A stretch of DNA of 64,000 bases from Teretinema sp942493045. GTDB taxonomy: Bacteria; Spirochaetota; Spirochaetia; Treponematales; Treponemataceae. The notes under the pieces were generated by a model, which saw only the letters and a program-made list of their open reading frames with translations, did no database searches and was not told where the DNA came from. Positions 41,263-50,459 of this stretch are shown here, in pieces. The position numbers were made by a program, and so were the translations under genes. Numbering within the stretch: the first letter of the stretch is position 1; the number at the start of each line of letters is the position of its first letter. The stretch is taken from positions 186,001-250,000 of the forward strand of contig OW818665.1 in NCBI GenBank assembly GCA_942493045.1. Reading direction: 5' to 3'.

Positions 41263-43058
41263 GCTTTCGGCAGGGCGGCCAGTAATACCTCGCATTCAAG
41301 CTTCGGCATCGGGCGTCCGGTTAAAAACCCCTGAACAGTCTTGCAGTGGATGGAGCGTATTACCGCCAGCTGCTCGTCGGTCTCAACGCCCTCCGCGATG
41401 GTATCCAGTCCCTGTTTATTTACCAGCGTAACGATGGCGTCGGTAATATCGTACTCGATGCTTTTTTCCCGCGTAATATTGGCGATGAACGATTTGTCGA
41501 TTTTCAATGTAGTCAGGGGCAGAAACTGCAGATAACTCAGCGATGAATAGCCGGTACCAAAGTCATCCAGGGAAATGCCCACTCCCAGATCTTTAATCTG
41601 TTGTAAAATGCGGACTGACTCATCGAAATCCCTAAGTAGAATACCTTCGGTAATTTCGATCTCCAGACTGCTGGGCGGGATTTTGAATTCCTGCAGAATA
41701 CCGTGCAATTCCTCGACAAACCCGGCGTGCTGGATCTGGATCGGGGAGACATTGATGGCCATAATGCCCTGAAAGCCGAATTTTTCCTGCCACTCTTTGA
41801 GCACCGCGCAGCAGGTGCGGAATATCCAGTCGCCGAGCGGAATGATCATGCGGTTTTCTTCGGCCAGGGGGATAAATTTATCCGGACCGACATTGCCGAG
41901 ATCGCTGTCGAACCAGCGCAGCAGGGCTTCGAAACCGCGCAGCCGGTTTGAACAGACATCAAACTGGGGTTGGTAGAAAATCTGGAAAATTTCGCCTTCC
42001 ATGGCCTGAAGCATCTTCTTTTCCATGACAATACGGGAAAGCAGGTCTTCCTGCATCACCGAATGAAACAGCGATACGGTATTCTTGCCCCGACGCTTGG
42101 CGTCGGTCATGGCGATATCGGCGTATTTCAGCAAATCCTTGATATTGTCGGAATCCTGAGGAAAGGTGGCGACTCCGGTAGATACCGAGGTTTTAATCTC
42201 GGCGTTGAATATCATGTACGGCTCACGCAACATTTCCTGCATCGAGTTCACGATATGCAGCAGCTCGGCGTCATGCTCATAGGTGCGCACCAGCAGTAAA
42301 AACTCATCTCCGCCGAAGCGGCTGGCGGTGACATCGGAATTCTCAAAGAAACTCAAGCGCTGAGCCATTTGGCGCAGCAGCTCATCGCCGGACTCATGAC
42401 CCTGGGTGTCGTTCAGGTTTTTGAGATTATCGATATCCATGATTACCAGGGCCATGGCTGTGCCGTTGCGCTTGGCGTTTTCCAGCTCCTCCCCGATCAG
42501 TTCATTGAAACGGGTCCGGTTGGGCAGCTGGGTGAGCTTGTCATAATAGGCCAGCTGTTCCAGGTTGTTATTGAGCGACTCGATTTTCTCGAGCTTAGTT
42601 TTAAGATTGTTTTTGGAAGAGGCCAGTTCGGCCGAGAGAGATGAAAGCCGGAGGTTTTGCTCTTTCAGCCGGATTTCATTCTGCTTGATGCCGGTAATGT
42701 CGGCAAAGTGAATGCAGATATGGCCTGAAGGCAGGGAGATAAAATGGATGTCCAGCCATTTGTCCCATAAATCCGCGTAGACGGTTAAATGCTGTTCCTT
42801 GCCGGTCATCAAAGCCAGCCGCGAGGATTCCAGCCAGGGAATATTGGTGGTGGCATAGATGGTTTCGGACAGCAGTTTTCCGCGCAGGGTATCAGTGCGG
42901 GAGCCGATGATCGACTCCCAGGCACTGTTGATAAAATCGATAAATAGATCCATCTCCCCGGTCGCCTGGACCGGGCGGGGGGTGGCAACCAGCACAACCT
43001 GTGGAAGACATTCAAGTATATTCAGATAAAACTGGTCCAGGATCATGTTGGCTGCCAT
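41244..43058 (-). CDS. PAS-GGDEF-EAL cyclic-di-GMP protein
   Basis: Bifunctional c-di-GMP synthesis/degradation protein of 604 residues without membrane segments: an N-terminal PAS-like sensor (about 10-120), a coiled linker (about 125-165), a GGDEF domain with intact RFGGDEF (about 170-330), and an EAL domain (about 345-600) with EALLRW, the NVSP metal motif, EIEITEG, DDFGTGYSSLSYL and AEGVETDEQL. Both active sites look complete. Two starts are possible: 43058 and 43046 (MILDQF). A TATAAT at 43057-43062 covers the first, favouring the second if that promoter is used. It follows potD by 15 bp. Confidence 0.92.
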   Translation of the reverse strand: MAANMILDQFYLNILECLPQVVLVATPRPVQATGEMDLFIDFINSAWESIIGSRTDTLRGKLLSETIYATTNIPWLESSRLALMTGKEQHLTVYADLWDKWLDIHFISLPSGHICIHFADITGIKQNEIRLKEQNLRLSSLSAELASSKNNLKTKLEKIESLNNNLEQLAYYDKLTQLPNRTRFNELIGEELENAKRNGTAMALVIMDIDNLKNLNDTQGHESGDELLRQMAQRLSFFENSDVTASRFGGDEFLLLVRTYEHDAELLHIVNSMQEMLREPYMIFNAEIKTSVSTGVATFPQDSDNIKDLLKYADIAMTDAKRRGKNTVSLFHSVMQEDLLSRIVMEKKMLQAMEGEIFQIFYQPQFDVCSNRLRGFEALLRWFDSDLGNVGPDKFIPLAEENRMIIPLGDWIFRTCCAVLKEWQEKFGFQGIMAINVSPIQIQHAGFVEELHGILQEFKIPPSSLEIEITEGILLRDFDESVRILQQIKDLGVGISLDDFGTGYSSLSYLQFLPLTTLKIDKSFIANITREKSIEYDITDAIVTLVNKQGLDTIAEGVETDEQLAVIRSIHCKTVQGFLTGRPMPKLECEVLLAALPKAHQDPV

Positions 43059-43085
43059 TATATGCGATATTTCTTATTCCGTAAA
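43047..43085 (-). promoter_or_regulatory. Possible promoter of the GGDEF-EAL gene
   Basis: Minus-strand TTTACG (43080-43085), 17-bp spacer, TATAAT (43057-43062). Start codon 43046 would be at about +5. It lies within the potD 3' end. Confidence 0.4.
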
Positions 43086-44126
43086 ACGAATTTTCTGCCA
43101 GATATTGTTATATGTCTCCAGATCGGCTCCCAGATCATTCTTGAGCTCGCAGTTGGCGAGGTCTTCAACCTGATAGTAGGGCTGTGTTTTCATCAAAGGA
43201 CCGGCTTCGGTATGGATGGTGGACGGGAAGCCGAAAGTATCCAGGAACTCGGCATAGATATCCGGGCGCAGGATAAAATTGATGAACTCAAGGGCCAGGT
43301 CGTAGTTCCGGTTGCCCTTCGGAATGCACATGCTGTCCAGATACATCGGTCCGCCTTCCTGCGGGATGAAGAATTCAACGTCGCCGCGCATTTCTTCGGG
43401 GATTTCCGCGAAAACGGCTTCGGCATAACCCTGCACGACCCAGAATTCTCCGGAGGAAAAGGACTTAGCGAAACCTTCGGCGTCAAATTTGACCAGATTG
43501 GGCTTCCATTCATTGTTTACCAGGTTGAAGGCTTTTTCCAGCTCTTCCGCGTTGGTAGTGTTCACCGAGTAGCCCAGGAAGGCCAGAGCGTCGCCGAGCA
43601 CTTCGCGCATGTCATTGAGCATGGACATCCGTCCGCCCAGGTCCTTGCGGGAGAAGATACTCCAGCTTTTACCGTAGTTCTGAACCTTGGTGGTATTGAC
43701 GGCTACGCCGGCCGCGCCCATAAAATACGGGACCTGGTATTGCATGGCCGGGTCATAGACGGCGCGCTGCAGGACATCGGGACGGATATATTTGCTGTTC
43801 GGCACTTTGGCGAGATCAATCGGAGCGAGCATGTTTTCCTTCATCATGATGGAAACATAGTCGCCGGAGGGAATGACAATGTCATAGCCCGAACCGCCGG
43901 CCTTGAGCTTGGCGAACATGTCTTCGTTCGAGGCGTAGTCGTCATAGACTACTTTTACACCGAACTCGGCTTCGAATTTTGCAATAACTGAATCCGGGGT
44001 ATAGTAGGTCCAGTTATACAGATACAGTGTTTTACCGTCGTTCTTCTTGCAACCGGTAAACACGACCGCGGAGAGCAGCAGGGCTCCCAGCACCGACACA
44101 GCGCAAACGCGCGCGATTCTTTTCAT
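43074..44126 (-). CDS. potD: Spermidine/putrescine ABC transporter substrate-binding lipoprotein
   Basis: Periplasmic polyamine receptor of 350 residues. A lipoprotein signal ends in FTGC (Cys26). The mature protein shows PotD features: LYLYNWTYYTPDSVIAKFE, GYDIVIPSGDYVSIM, VPYFMGAAGVAVNT, and acidic/aromatic residues lining the polyamine cleft (WTYY, DMREVLGDAL). GGAGGC precedes the ATG. It is the last gene of the potABCD operon, 85 bp after potC, and the GGDEF-EAL gene follows. Confidence 0.95.
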   Translation of the reverse strand: MKRIARVCAVSVLGALLLSAVVFTGCKKNDGKTLYLYNWTYYTPDSVIAKFEAEFGVKVVYDDYASNEDMFAKLKAGGSGYDIVIPSGDYVSIMMKENMLAPIDLAKVPNSKYIRPDVLQRAVYDPAMQYQVPYFMGAAGVAVNTTKVQNYGKSWSIFSRKDLGGRMSMLNDMREVLGDALAFLGYSVNTTNAEELEKAFNLVNNEWKPNLVKFDAEGFAKSFSSGEFWVVQGYAEAVFAEIPEEMRGDVEFFIPQEGGPMYLDSMCIPKGNRNYDLALEFINFILRPDIYAEFLDTFGFPSTIHTEAGPLMKTQPYYQVEDLANCELKNDLGADLETYNNIWQKIRFTE

Positions 44127-44211
44127 GGCGTTCTTGCCTCCCTTCTTTTTTTGGATGTATAAAACAGAGTTGCCGCGACAGAAAGAGGCGGAAACTCTGA
44201 TGGTACCAGTA

Positions 44212-45099
44212 TTACTTCGAAGCCGCGATGCTCTTCAGAAAATTGCGCAGGAAAAAGGCGATAAGCATGGTGCCCAGAATCATGATCAGCGAGAGGGCGT
44301 TAATTACCGGAGACACACCGTAGCGCACCATGGAAAATACGTACAACGGTAGAGTTGTCGATCCTGGCCCGGCTACGAAGAAGGTAATCACAAAGTCTTC
44401 CAGGGACATGGTCGCGGACATCAGGAAACCGGAGAGAATGCCGGGCATGATGGCCGGAATTATGACCTTGAACAGGGTTTGCATTTCGGTCGCGCCCAGA
44501 TCCTGAGAAGCCTCTATAATAGAATAGTCAAATTCATCCAGGCGGGCTAGCACCATCAGGAATACGAAAGGCAGACAAAAAGTGGTATGCGCCAGAAAGA
44601 TGGTCAGCAGGCCGAGCGGTATGTTGATGGCCGCGAAAAAGATCAGCATCGAAATACCGATGATTACTTCCGGCAGGACCATCGGCAGGAAGCTGATGGT
44701 TTGAATATAGATCCGTCCCCGGAAACGGTACCAGTTGACGCCGATGGCCGCCAGAGTGCCGATCACGGTCGCTACCAGGGCCGAAGCGCCGGCGACAATC
44801 AAGCTGTTGTTAAAGGAAGTCCACAGCTTGGTAGACTTGAAAAAAAGGTCGTGATACCAGCGCAGCGAGAAGCCGCTCCAGAGCAGTCCTTTGGAATCGT
44901 TAAATGAGTAGGCGATGATCACAAACAGGGGCATGAACAGGAAGAACACCGCTATCATCATTACCGTATTGGAAAGTGATATGTGGTTCTTATTCTGCAG
45001 GGCGCGCCGGGCGTGGCGGGCCGGTTCGGAAGTCGGTTTCTTTTTGGAAAGCCGGCTGACAAAGGCCGGGTAGGCCGGCTGGGGAGTGCGGTTTTTCAT
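44212..45099 (-). CDS. potC: Spermidine/putrescine ABC transporter permease PotC
   Basis: Inner-membrane subunit of 295 residues with six predicted membrane segments and the cytoplasmic EAA loop (IEASQDLGATEMQTLFKVIIP split in the membrane-coupling helix) that contacts PotA. It carries an extra basic N-terminal extension of about 40 residues compared with E. coli PotC (264 aa). It overlaps potB by 4 bp. Confidence 0.95.
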   Translation of the reverse strand: MKNRTPQPAYPAFVSRLSKKKPTSEPARHARRALQNKNHISLSNTVMMIAVFFLFMPLFVIIAYSFNDSKGLLWSGFSLRWYHDLFFKSTKLWTSFNNSLIVAGASALVATVIGTLAAIGVNWYRFRGRIYIQTISFLPMVLPEVIIGISMLIFFAAINIPLGLLTIFLAHTTFCLPFVFLMVLARLDEFDYSIIEASQDLGATEMQTLFKVIIPAIMPGILSGFLMSATMSLEDFVITFFVAGPGSTTLPLYVFSMVRYGVSPVINALSLIMILGTMLIAFFLRNFLKSIAASK

Positions 45100-45986
45100 A
45101 CGGCGGCCTCGTCTTTGGCAATGGCGCTTTTGGTGCGCGCGGCCTCGCGGGCGCTGGATCCGATCATCCAGAATACCCCGATGGTGCTGACTACGGTGAT
45201 AATCATGGCGAAGGCCGAGGCCAGCGGCCAGTTGCGCATGGTCATGGTCTGGTCCACGATAATGTTACCGATCATATAGGAGTTTTTTCCACCGACCAGC
45301 AGCGGTACCGTATAGGCGCCGAATATCGGTATAAAGGTAAAAATGATGGCGGTCACGATTCCGGATCTCACGTTGGGCAACAGTACCTTGAACATCGACT
45401 CGCTTTTGGTCGCGCCCAGGTCGCGGGCCGCCTCCAGCAGCGAGAAGTCGAACTTGTCCATGGCCGTAAAGATCGGCAGGATGGCGTAGGGCAGGTACAT
45501 GTAGATCAGCACCAGAATAACGGCGCTCTGGTTGTACATCAGCGGCAGGGGATGCGCGATAATCCCGGAGCGCAGCAGCAACTGGTTCACAAAGCCCTCG
45601 TTTCCGAGTATGGCGATCCAGGCGTTAATGCGGATCAGAGAGTTGGTCCAGAAAGGGATGATGATCAGAAACAGCAGGATAGTCTGGAAACGGCTGCGGG
45701 CCATGGCGTAGCCGCAGGGCAGGGCCACGGCGATTGAAATGACTGTGGTCACAAAGGTCACCCATAGCGTCCGCAGCAGCAGCTTTCCGTAGCTCGGGTT
45801 AATCATCTGTTTGTAGGCGTCCAGGCTGAATTCCCAGATCACCCCGCCGTGCAGTCCTTTTTTGAGAAAGCTGTACAGTACGATAATTGAAAGCGGGGCC
45901 ACAAAAAAAAGGGTGAACCAGGCGCCCATCGGCAGACTGTAGAATAAACCCTTGTGACCGTGACCCATCAGTTTAGGGCCCTTCAT
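45096..45986 (-). CDS. potB: Spermidine/putrescine ABC transporter permease PotB
   Basis: Second membrane subunit, 296 residues, six hydrophobic segments, with the EAA motif in LLEAARDLGATKSESMFKVLLP. The periplasmic loop GGKNSYMIGNIIVDQ is typical of PotB-like permeases. Start and stop overlap the neighbouring pot genes by 4 bp each. Confidence 0.95.
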   Translation of the reverse strand: MKGPKLMGHGHKGLFYSLPMGAWFTLFFVAPLSIIVLYSFLKKGLHGGVIWEFSLDAYKQMINPSYGKLLLRTLWVTFVTTVISIAVALPCGYAMARSRFQTILLFLIIIPFWTNSLIRINAWIAILGNEGFVNQLLLRSGIIAHPLPLMYNQSAVILVLIYMYLPYAILPIFTAMDKFDFSLLEAARDLGATKSESMFKVLLPNVRSGIVTAIIFTFIPIFGAYTVPLLVGGKNSYMIGNIIVDQTMTMRNWPLASAFAMIITVVSTIGVFWMIGSSAREAARTKSAIAKDEAAV

Positions 45987-47110
45987 TGATTGATTACCTC
46001 GACAATGTAGCCGTCATTGGCGCTCCAGGAAATATAAACCGTGTCCTTCCAGCTGATCTCCGGACCGTCTTCCAGGTAATTCTGGTGCTGTTTGAAGACT
46101 TTTAGAACGGTGCCGTTCTCGAGTTTAACGTAGAATTTGGACTGGAAGCCGGAATATACCGGTTCTTCGACCCGGCCCTTGAAAACGTTCAGTTCCTTGC
46201 CGTTGGTTTTCGGCTCATCCAAAGAAATGCGCACTTTTTCCGGGCGTACTGTAAAGCTGACCTGCTGGCCGTTTTGGGTTTTGTCGTAATCGGTGACCTT
46301 GATCTGGGTGCCGAGTTCGGGTACTTCCAGGGTAACCATGAATTCGCTTTCCTTCCAGGGACTGCATTCTATTACCCGGGAGTCGAAAATATTGGTTTCG
46401 CCGATAAATTGGGCGACGAATTCGGTAGCCGGACTTTCGTAGATTTCGTAGGGGGTGCCGATTTGCAGCACCTTGCCCTGATTCATTACGGCAATACGAT
46501 CCGAAACCGAAAGGGCTTCGCTCTGGTCGTGGGTTACGTAGATGAAGGTAATACCGATCTGATCGTGGATATTATCCAGTTCCACCAGCAGGTTGGATCT
46601 CAGTTTGGCGTCCAGGGCCGAAAGCGGTTCATCCAGCAGCAGTACGCTGGGTTCGTTGATCAGCGCCCGGGCGATAGCCACGCGCTGTTTTTGGCCGCCG
46701 GACAGCTGGTTGGGCTTTTTGTGCACATGGGCGTCGAGCTGGACGAGATGCAGGTATTCGCGGACTTTTTTGTCAATCTGCGCGGCCGGAAGGTGCCTGA
46801 TGCGCAGCGGAAAGGCTACGTTTTCATATACCGACAGGTGCGGGAAAAGGGCGTAGTTCTGGAAAACGGTATTGGATTGACGCTTGTTCGGATCGATCCC
46901 GATGACGTTTTTATCATCAAAGCTTACTACACCGCAGTCCGGGCTTTCAAAACCGGCGATAATCCGCAACAGCGTGGTTTTTCCACACCCCGACGGCCCG
47001 AGCAGCGAGAAAAACTCGCCCTTGTTTATCTTGATGCTTGCGTCATCAAGTGCGTGAAAAGTCCCGAAGGACTTGGACACGTTTTGGATCGAAACGTCAC
47101 ATCCTTTCAA
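45983..47110 (-). CDS. potA: Spermidine/putrescine ABC transporter ATPase PotA
   Basis: ATP-hydrolysing subunit, 375 residues. It has Walker A GPSGCGKTT, Q-loop VFQNYALFPHLSVYENVAF, signature LSGGQKQRVAIARAL, Walker B VLLLDEPLSALD and the His switch VTHDQ. A C-terminal TOBE regulatory domain (about 250-375) follows. The best start is TTG at 47110 (a nearby ATG is out of frame), with an AGGAAA Shine-Dalgarno seven bases upstream; a TTG start may limit expression. Confidence 0.95.
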   Translation of the reverse strand: MKGCDVSIQNVSKSFGTFHALDDASIKINKGEFFSLLGPSGCGKTTLLRIIAGFESPDCGVVSFDDKNVIGIDPNKRQSNTVFQNYALFPHLSVYENVAFPLRIRHLPAAQIDKKVREYLHLVQLDAHVHKKPNQLSGGQKQRVAIARALINEPSVLLLDEPLSALDAKLRSNLLVELDNIHDQIGITFIYVTHDQSEALSVSDRIAVMNQGKVLQIGTPYEIYESPATEFVAQFIGETNIFDSRVIECSPWKESEFMVTLEVPELGTQIKVTDYDKTQNGQQVSFTVRPEKVRISLDEPKTNGKELNVFKGRVEEPVYSGFQSKFYVKLENGTVLKVFKQHQNYLEDGPEISWKDTVYISWSANDGYIVEVINQ

Positions 47111-47194
47111 TCTGTTTCCTGCCCTCCCTGAAGGCTGATGATGGTACTGTACTATGGCAGTGTAAAAAGACTTTGTTGAATTTGCCGGTTTGTG

Positions 47195-48088
47195 TCAAGG
47201 GTTTGTCCGGTAAAAATCCCCGGCTTGCCGTAGGATTTCGAGTTCGGCCCGGGTCAGGCAGTTTGCCCGCGCGCCCTGAGCGAAAGCGGCGTATTCCATA
47301 ATATTCAGGGTGCTGTGCGGTTGCACGCGCACGCTGATCAGTTCCTGCCGCTCCCAAAGGTATTTCAGAGCCCATTCAGAGGGAATCCGGGGAACCGGCG
47401 CGTTACTGAACAGGGTGCGGACACTTACCGGGGGATGCTCCAGGGTGCCTGAGGCAAAGGGGTCGAGGGCAATACCGCAAAGGGTGGCCCTGGCGGCTTC
47501 GGCGAGGCAGAATTCGGCTTCTATGTGCCGGTAATTCCCGCTGTATCCGAAGAAACTCCAGCGCGGGAAGACGGTGAGCGCTTTGTGAAAATGTTCACGG
47601 GACACTGACGCCCCGGTATAAAACCCGCAATGTACCGCGCTCATCAGACCGGCCGGCAGCTGTACCAGGCTATTAAATCCGGCGCGGGAGAGGCCGTTAA
47701 GGGCTGCGGTATCCGGAACCTCAAAAAGCAGCAACAGCCGGCCCCTCCAGGTTGTGGCTTCCAGCTCGGTCCGCATCTGGGAGGCGGCCCGGTCGCAGTC
47801 TTCAGCCGTGCGGATTACAAATGGGCAGGTATACAGCAGGGCGGCGTGTTCCGCCAGTCTTAAGGCTGGGGTGAGGGCCGCGAAACGCTGGATCTGGCGC
47901 AGCCGCTCGGTCAGGATAGCCTGAGTATTACCCTGGGGAAGTCCGTGGAGGGAAAATAGGGTCGCTCCCTGGCTGAGGGCTAATTGAAAAATGTCTTCGG
48001 CAATGCCTGCGGGGCTGTCCAGGGACAGCTCGACGGTAAGTACCGGAAAATCAACGTTTGCAATTTCGGGAAAATGACGGTATAACAT
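47195..48088 (-). CDS. Aldo/keto-reductase-like TIM-barrel protein, divergent
   Basis: A 297-residue cytoplasmic protein. The last 70 residues (SEWALKYLWERQELISVRVQ, then LTRAELEILRQAGD) resemble the C-terminus of aldo/keto reductases, and LFSLHGLPQGNTQAIL and WSFFGYSGNYRHIEAEFCLA fit a TIM barrel. I do not see the catalytic Tyr/Lys/Asp/His set clearly, so enzyme activity is uncertain. I set the start at 48088 (MLYRHFPEI), just after a promoter; a longer frame reaches 48127 through a TTG inside that promoter. Confidence 0.55.
   Translation of the reverse strand: MLYRHFPEIANVDFPVLTVELSLDSPAGIAEDIFQLALSQGATLFSLHGLPQGNTQAILTERLRQIQRFAALTPALRLAEHAALLYTCPFVIRTAEDCDRAASQMRTELEATTWRGRLLLLFEVPDTAALNGLSRAGFNSLVQLPAGLMSAVHCGFYTGASVSREHFHKALTVFPRWSFFGYSGNYRHIEAEFCLAEAARATLCGIALDPFASGTLEHPPVSVRTLFSNAPVPRIPSEWALKYLWERQELISVRVQPHSTLNIMEYAAFAQGARANCLTRAELEILRQAGDFYRTNP
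48058..48086 (+). promoter_or_regulatory. Promoter of the 48128 membrane-protein gene
   Basis: TTGCAA (48058-48063), 17-bp spacer, TATAAC (48081-48086). It gives a leader of about 35 nt with an AAAGGAG Shine-Dalgarno. Confidence 0.6.
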
Positions 48089-48127
48089 AGATATTATCAT
48101 AGTACACGAAACGCAAAGGAGTTTCAA
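48089..48127 (-). promoter_or_regulatory. Promoter of the AKR-like gene, near-leaderless
   Basis: Minus-strand TTGAAA (48122-48127), 17-bp spacer, TACTAT (48099-48104); ATG 48088 at about +5. It overlaps the leader of the divergent gene. Confidence 0.5.
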
Positions 48128-48556
48128 ATGAAACGGAGTATCGGACTGATATTATTGCAAATCGCGGTGGCCCTGTTCCTGCTGGTCAGCGGCGTCACCG
48201 GCCTGATGGGTTCATCGGCTGGAGAGCTGGCCCCCGTTCTCGATTTTTTGAATGGCCTGTTCAACAGCACCTCGATTGTCACCATCATGATCATCATCCT
48301 CTCGGTGTTTGAGGTAATTGCCGGTTTCTTCCTGCTTTGGGAGTTGTTCACCACGGATCTTCGCGTTACCGACATGATCGTGTTCATCATCATTGTGCTC
48401 TGGATCGCCATGATCGTGCTGGTAGACTTTATCGGTCCCATCGGAGACGGTAAAATCTTCCGGAGCGTGCCCAGCCTGTTGAGCTATCTCTCGGTCCTGT
48501 CCAGTCATCTGATGGTTTTGGGCGGTCTGATCCTGGTCTGCAAAAAGTTTAACTGA
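48128..48556 (+). CDS. Small integral membrane protein, unknown function
   Basis: A 142-residue protein with about four hydrophobic helices (residues about 5-27, 48-72, 82-103 and 118-138) and short polar loops. No family is recognised. It has a good AAAGGAG Shine-Dalgarno and its own promoter. The 3' end overlaps convergent azlD by 8 bp. Confidence 0.75.
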   Translation: MKRSIGLILLQIAVALFLLVSGVTGLMGSSAGELAPVLDFLNGLFNSTSIVTIMIIILSVFEVIAGFFLLWELFTTDLRVTDMIVFIIIVLWIAMIVLVDFIGPIGDGKIFRSVPSLLSYLSVLSSHLMVLGGLILVCKKFN

Positions 48557-48875
48557 TCGCTATCCTGAGCAGCATGAAAAATGCCGTGCCTCCGAATATG
48601 GAGAGCATGGCATTTTTTTTCCATAAATGAAGAATGGTAACCAGGGTCAGAGCCAGGATTTCGCTGAGCCCGGAAGGCCAGACCCTCCAGGAAATATGCT
48701 TCAGGGAGTAAATTACTAAAACCGCCATCACCATCGACGGGATAAACTGCTCGATAAAACGCAGCAACCGCGGCGGATTGCGATGCGAGAACAGGATAAA
48801 GGGGAAGGCCCGGGTGGCCAGGATTATCAGCGCCATCAGCGGAACGGCCAGAATTACCTCAGTGTTGGAAAGCAT
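48549..48875 (-). CDS. azlD: AzlD-family branched-chain amino acid exporter subunit
   Basis: Small membrane partner (108 residues, about four helices) of AzlC in branched-chain amino acid efflux. RAFPFILFSHRNPPRLLRFIEQFIPSMVMAVLVIYSL, read across adjacent stretches, matches the AzlD core. It overlaps the end of azlC by 17 bp, the usual azlC-azlD coupling. Confidence 0.88.
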   Translation of the reverse strand: MLSNTEVILAVPLMALIILATRAFPFILFSHRNPPRLLRFIEQFIPSMVMAVLVIYSLKHISWRVWPSGLSEILALTLVTILHLWKKNAMLSIFGGTAFFMLLRIAIS

Positions 48876-49563
48876 TTTTCCCCCTTACAGCCGCTAATAC
48901 GGCCAAAGCGCTGGTCAGGGCTACGATCAGCATCCGTTCCGGACCCGCAAAAATTAAAGCCAGAATCGCGCAGCTTAATCCGATGACTACCGGTACTGCG
49001 TCCCGGCTGCGGCGCAGCTGGTCAATCAGCAGTACCGCGAACAGCGCCGTCAGGGCAAAGTCGATGCCGTCGAGCGGGAAGGGTATTAGTTCTCCGGCTA
49101 TCGCCCCGATAAGGCTGCCTGCTACCCAGTAGCTCTGATTGAGCAGGGCGATGCTGCCGTAAAAGGCGCCGGGGGCGGTGTTGTCCGGTACCCGCACCCC
49201 GGTGAGCAGGGCATAGGTTTCATCAGTTAAGGAGAAAATCAGGTAGGCCTTCCATTTGCCGGTATTCCGGAAAGCTCCGATCAGCGACAGACCATATACA
49301 ATATGGCGGATGTTAACCATCAGAATGGTTACCAGTATGGCCGGCAATGGGGCTCCCGCGGCAAAAAGGCCGATTGATACGTATTGACCGGCTCCGGCGT
49401 ACATTAAAACACTCATCAGCGGAGCGATCGGCCAGGGGTAACCGGCTTTTACCAGCAAAAGGCCGAAGGGGATGCCGATAGCCAGGTAGCCGAAGAGAAC
49501 CGGGACAGTGATCGGAAAGGCCTGCCGAAAGGCGGTACGTGGAAAATGAGCAGTGTGATTCAT
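48859..49563 (-). CDS. azlC: AzlC-family branched-chain amino acid exporter subunit
   Basis: A 234-residue polytopic membrane protein. VPVLFGYLAIGIPFGLL and MYAGAGQYVSIGLFAAGAPL near the N-terminus, NIRHIVYGLSL and FSLTDETYALL are hallmarks of AzlC. With AzlD it exports leucine, isoleucine, valine or analogues. No Shine-Dalgarno precedes the ATG; the promoter predicts a transcript start two bases upstream. Confidence 0.92.
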   Translation of the reverse strand: MNHTAHFPRTAFRQAFPITVPVLFGYLAIGIPFGLLLVKAGYPWPIAPLMSVLMYAGAGQYVSIGLFAAGAPLPAILVTILMVNIRHIVYGLSLIGAFRNTGKWKAYLIFSLTDETYALLTGVRVPDNTAPGAFYGSIALLNQSYWVAGSLIGAIAGELIPFPLDGIDFALTALFAVLLIDQLRRSRDAVPVVIGLSCAILALIFAGPERMLIVALTSALAVLAAVRGKNAFQH

Positions 49564-49600
49564 GGGAACAAAATATAGCAGATACGCTTTTTATTGACCA
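49564..49600 (-). promoter_or_regulatory. Promoter of azlCD, near-leaderless
   Basis: Minus-strand TGGTCA (49595-49600), 17-bp spacer, TATATT (49572-49577); ATG 49563 at about +3. Confidence 0.5.
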
Positions 49601-49655
49601 TACACCTTTTTTATGCGAACATTACACCATCACAGAATTATGCAGGAGGCCAGAA

Positions 49656-49904
49656 ATGGTTGCAATGATTGTTGGTTTTCTTATGATCGGTTTTACGGTC
49701 TTTGCCGCGCTGCCGCCGGAGACTGCCGGATTCGGTTTGGGTTGGGGCGCTGAAATAGTTCTGTTTTTACGCGGTTTCGCTCCGGTTTTTTCGGCCTTTA
49801 TCGGTCTGATAGCCGTATTTATCGGTATTGCCGACCTGAAAGACAAGGCAGACGCCCGCAAGGAAGAGGCCGAAGCCCGTTCCGGTGAGAAAAAAGGCGA
49901 ATAA
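49656..49904 (+). CDS. Small membrane protein, unknown function
   Basis: An 82-residue protein (MVAMIVGFLMIGFTVFAALP...) with two hydrophobic helices (about 2-20 and 33-58) and a charged Lys/Glu/Ala C-terminal tail likely in the cytoplasm. The start is fixed by a strong AGGAGG Shine-Dalgarno; the longer open frame upstream enters the azlC promoter. It sits between azlC and rplM, and no function is assigned. Confidence 0.7.
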   Translation: MVAMIVGFLMIGFTVFAALPPETAGFGLGWGAEIVLFLRGFAPVFSAFIGLIAVFIGIADLKDKADARKEEAEARSGEKKGE

Positions 49905-49936
49905 AATACCGACGGTTTTTGATCTCCTTTGTGCCC

Positions 49937-49965
49937 TTGACATTATGCGCTCATTTTAATACTCT
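49937..49965 (+). promoter_or_regulatory. rplM-rpsI promoter
   Basis: TTGACA (49937-49942), 17-bp spacer, TACTCT (49960-49965). It gives a leader of about 45 nt ending in an AAGG Shine-Dalgarno. Confidence 0.65.
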
Positions 49966-50015
49966 GTTGTTCCCACGTTATCTGCGAGATTCTGATTTTA
50001 TAGTAAGGTATGGAT

Positions 50016-50444
50016 ATGAAGACATTATTTGTGAAAGAACATGAGGCTGTGCGTACTTGGTTTTTAATTGATGCCAAGGACAAACCCCTCGGAAGAGTAG
50101 CCGCAAAGGCCGCCTATATGTTGAGAGGGAAACACAAGGTTTCCTATGCTCCTCACCAGGAAATGGGCGATTATATTGTCATAATCAATGCCGACACCGT
50201 TGGTCTCAGCGGAGCGAAGGTTGAAGACAAACTGTATCGTCATCATACCGGTTTCCCCGGTGGTTTGCGGACCGTTAATTACGCCAAGCTGGCCCAGCGC
50301 CATCCTTCAGATCCTCTGATGCTGGCCATCAAAGGCATGCTTCCCAAGGGATCCCTGGGAGACAAACTGTTGTGCAACGTAAAGATTTATGCCGGTGCCG
50401 AGCATCCGCATGCCGCACAGAATCCAAAAGCTGTGGAACTGTAA
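50016..50444 (+). CDS. rplM: 50S ribosomal protein L13
   Basis: Large-subunit assembly protein, 142 residues from MKTLFVKEH. Motifs WFLIDAKDKPLGRVAAKAA, LRGKHKVSYAPHQEMGDYIVIINA and PLMLAIKGMLPKGSLG are characteristic. An in-frame ATG six bases upstream (50010) is too close to the AAGG Shine-Dalgarno, so 50016 is preferred. It is co-transcribed with rpsI. Confidence 0.96.
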   Translation: MKTLFVKEHEAVRTWFLIDAKDKPLGRVAAKAAYMLRGKHKVSYAPHQEMGDYIVIINADTVGLSGAKVEDKLYRHHTGFPGGLRTVNYAKLAQRHPSDPLMLAIKGMLPKGSLGDKLLCNVKIYAGAEHPHAAQNPKAVEL

Positions 50445-50459
50445 CGAGGAGTATAGAAC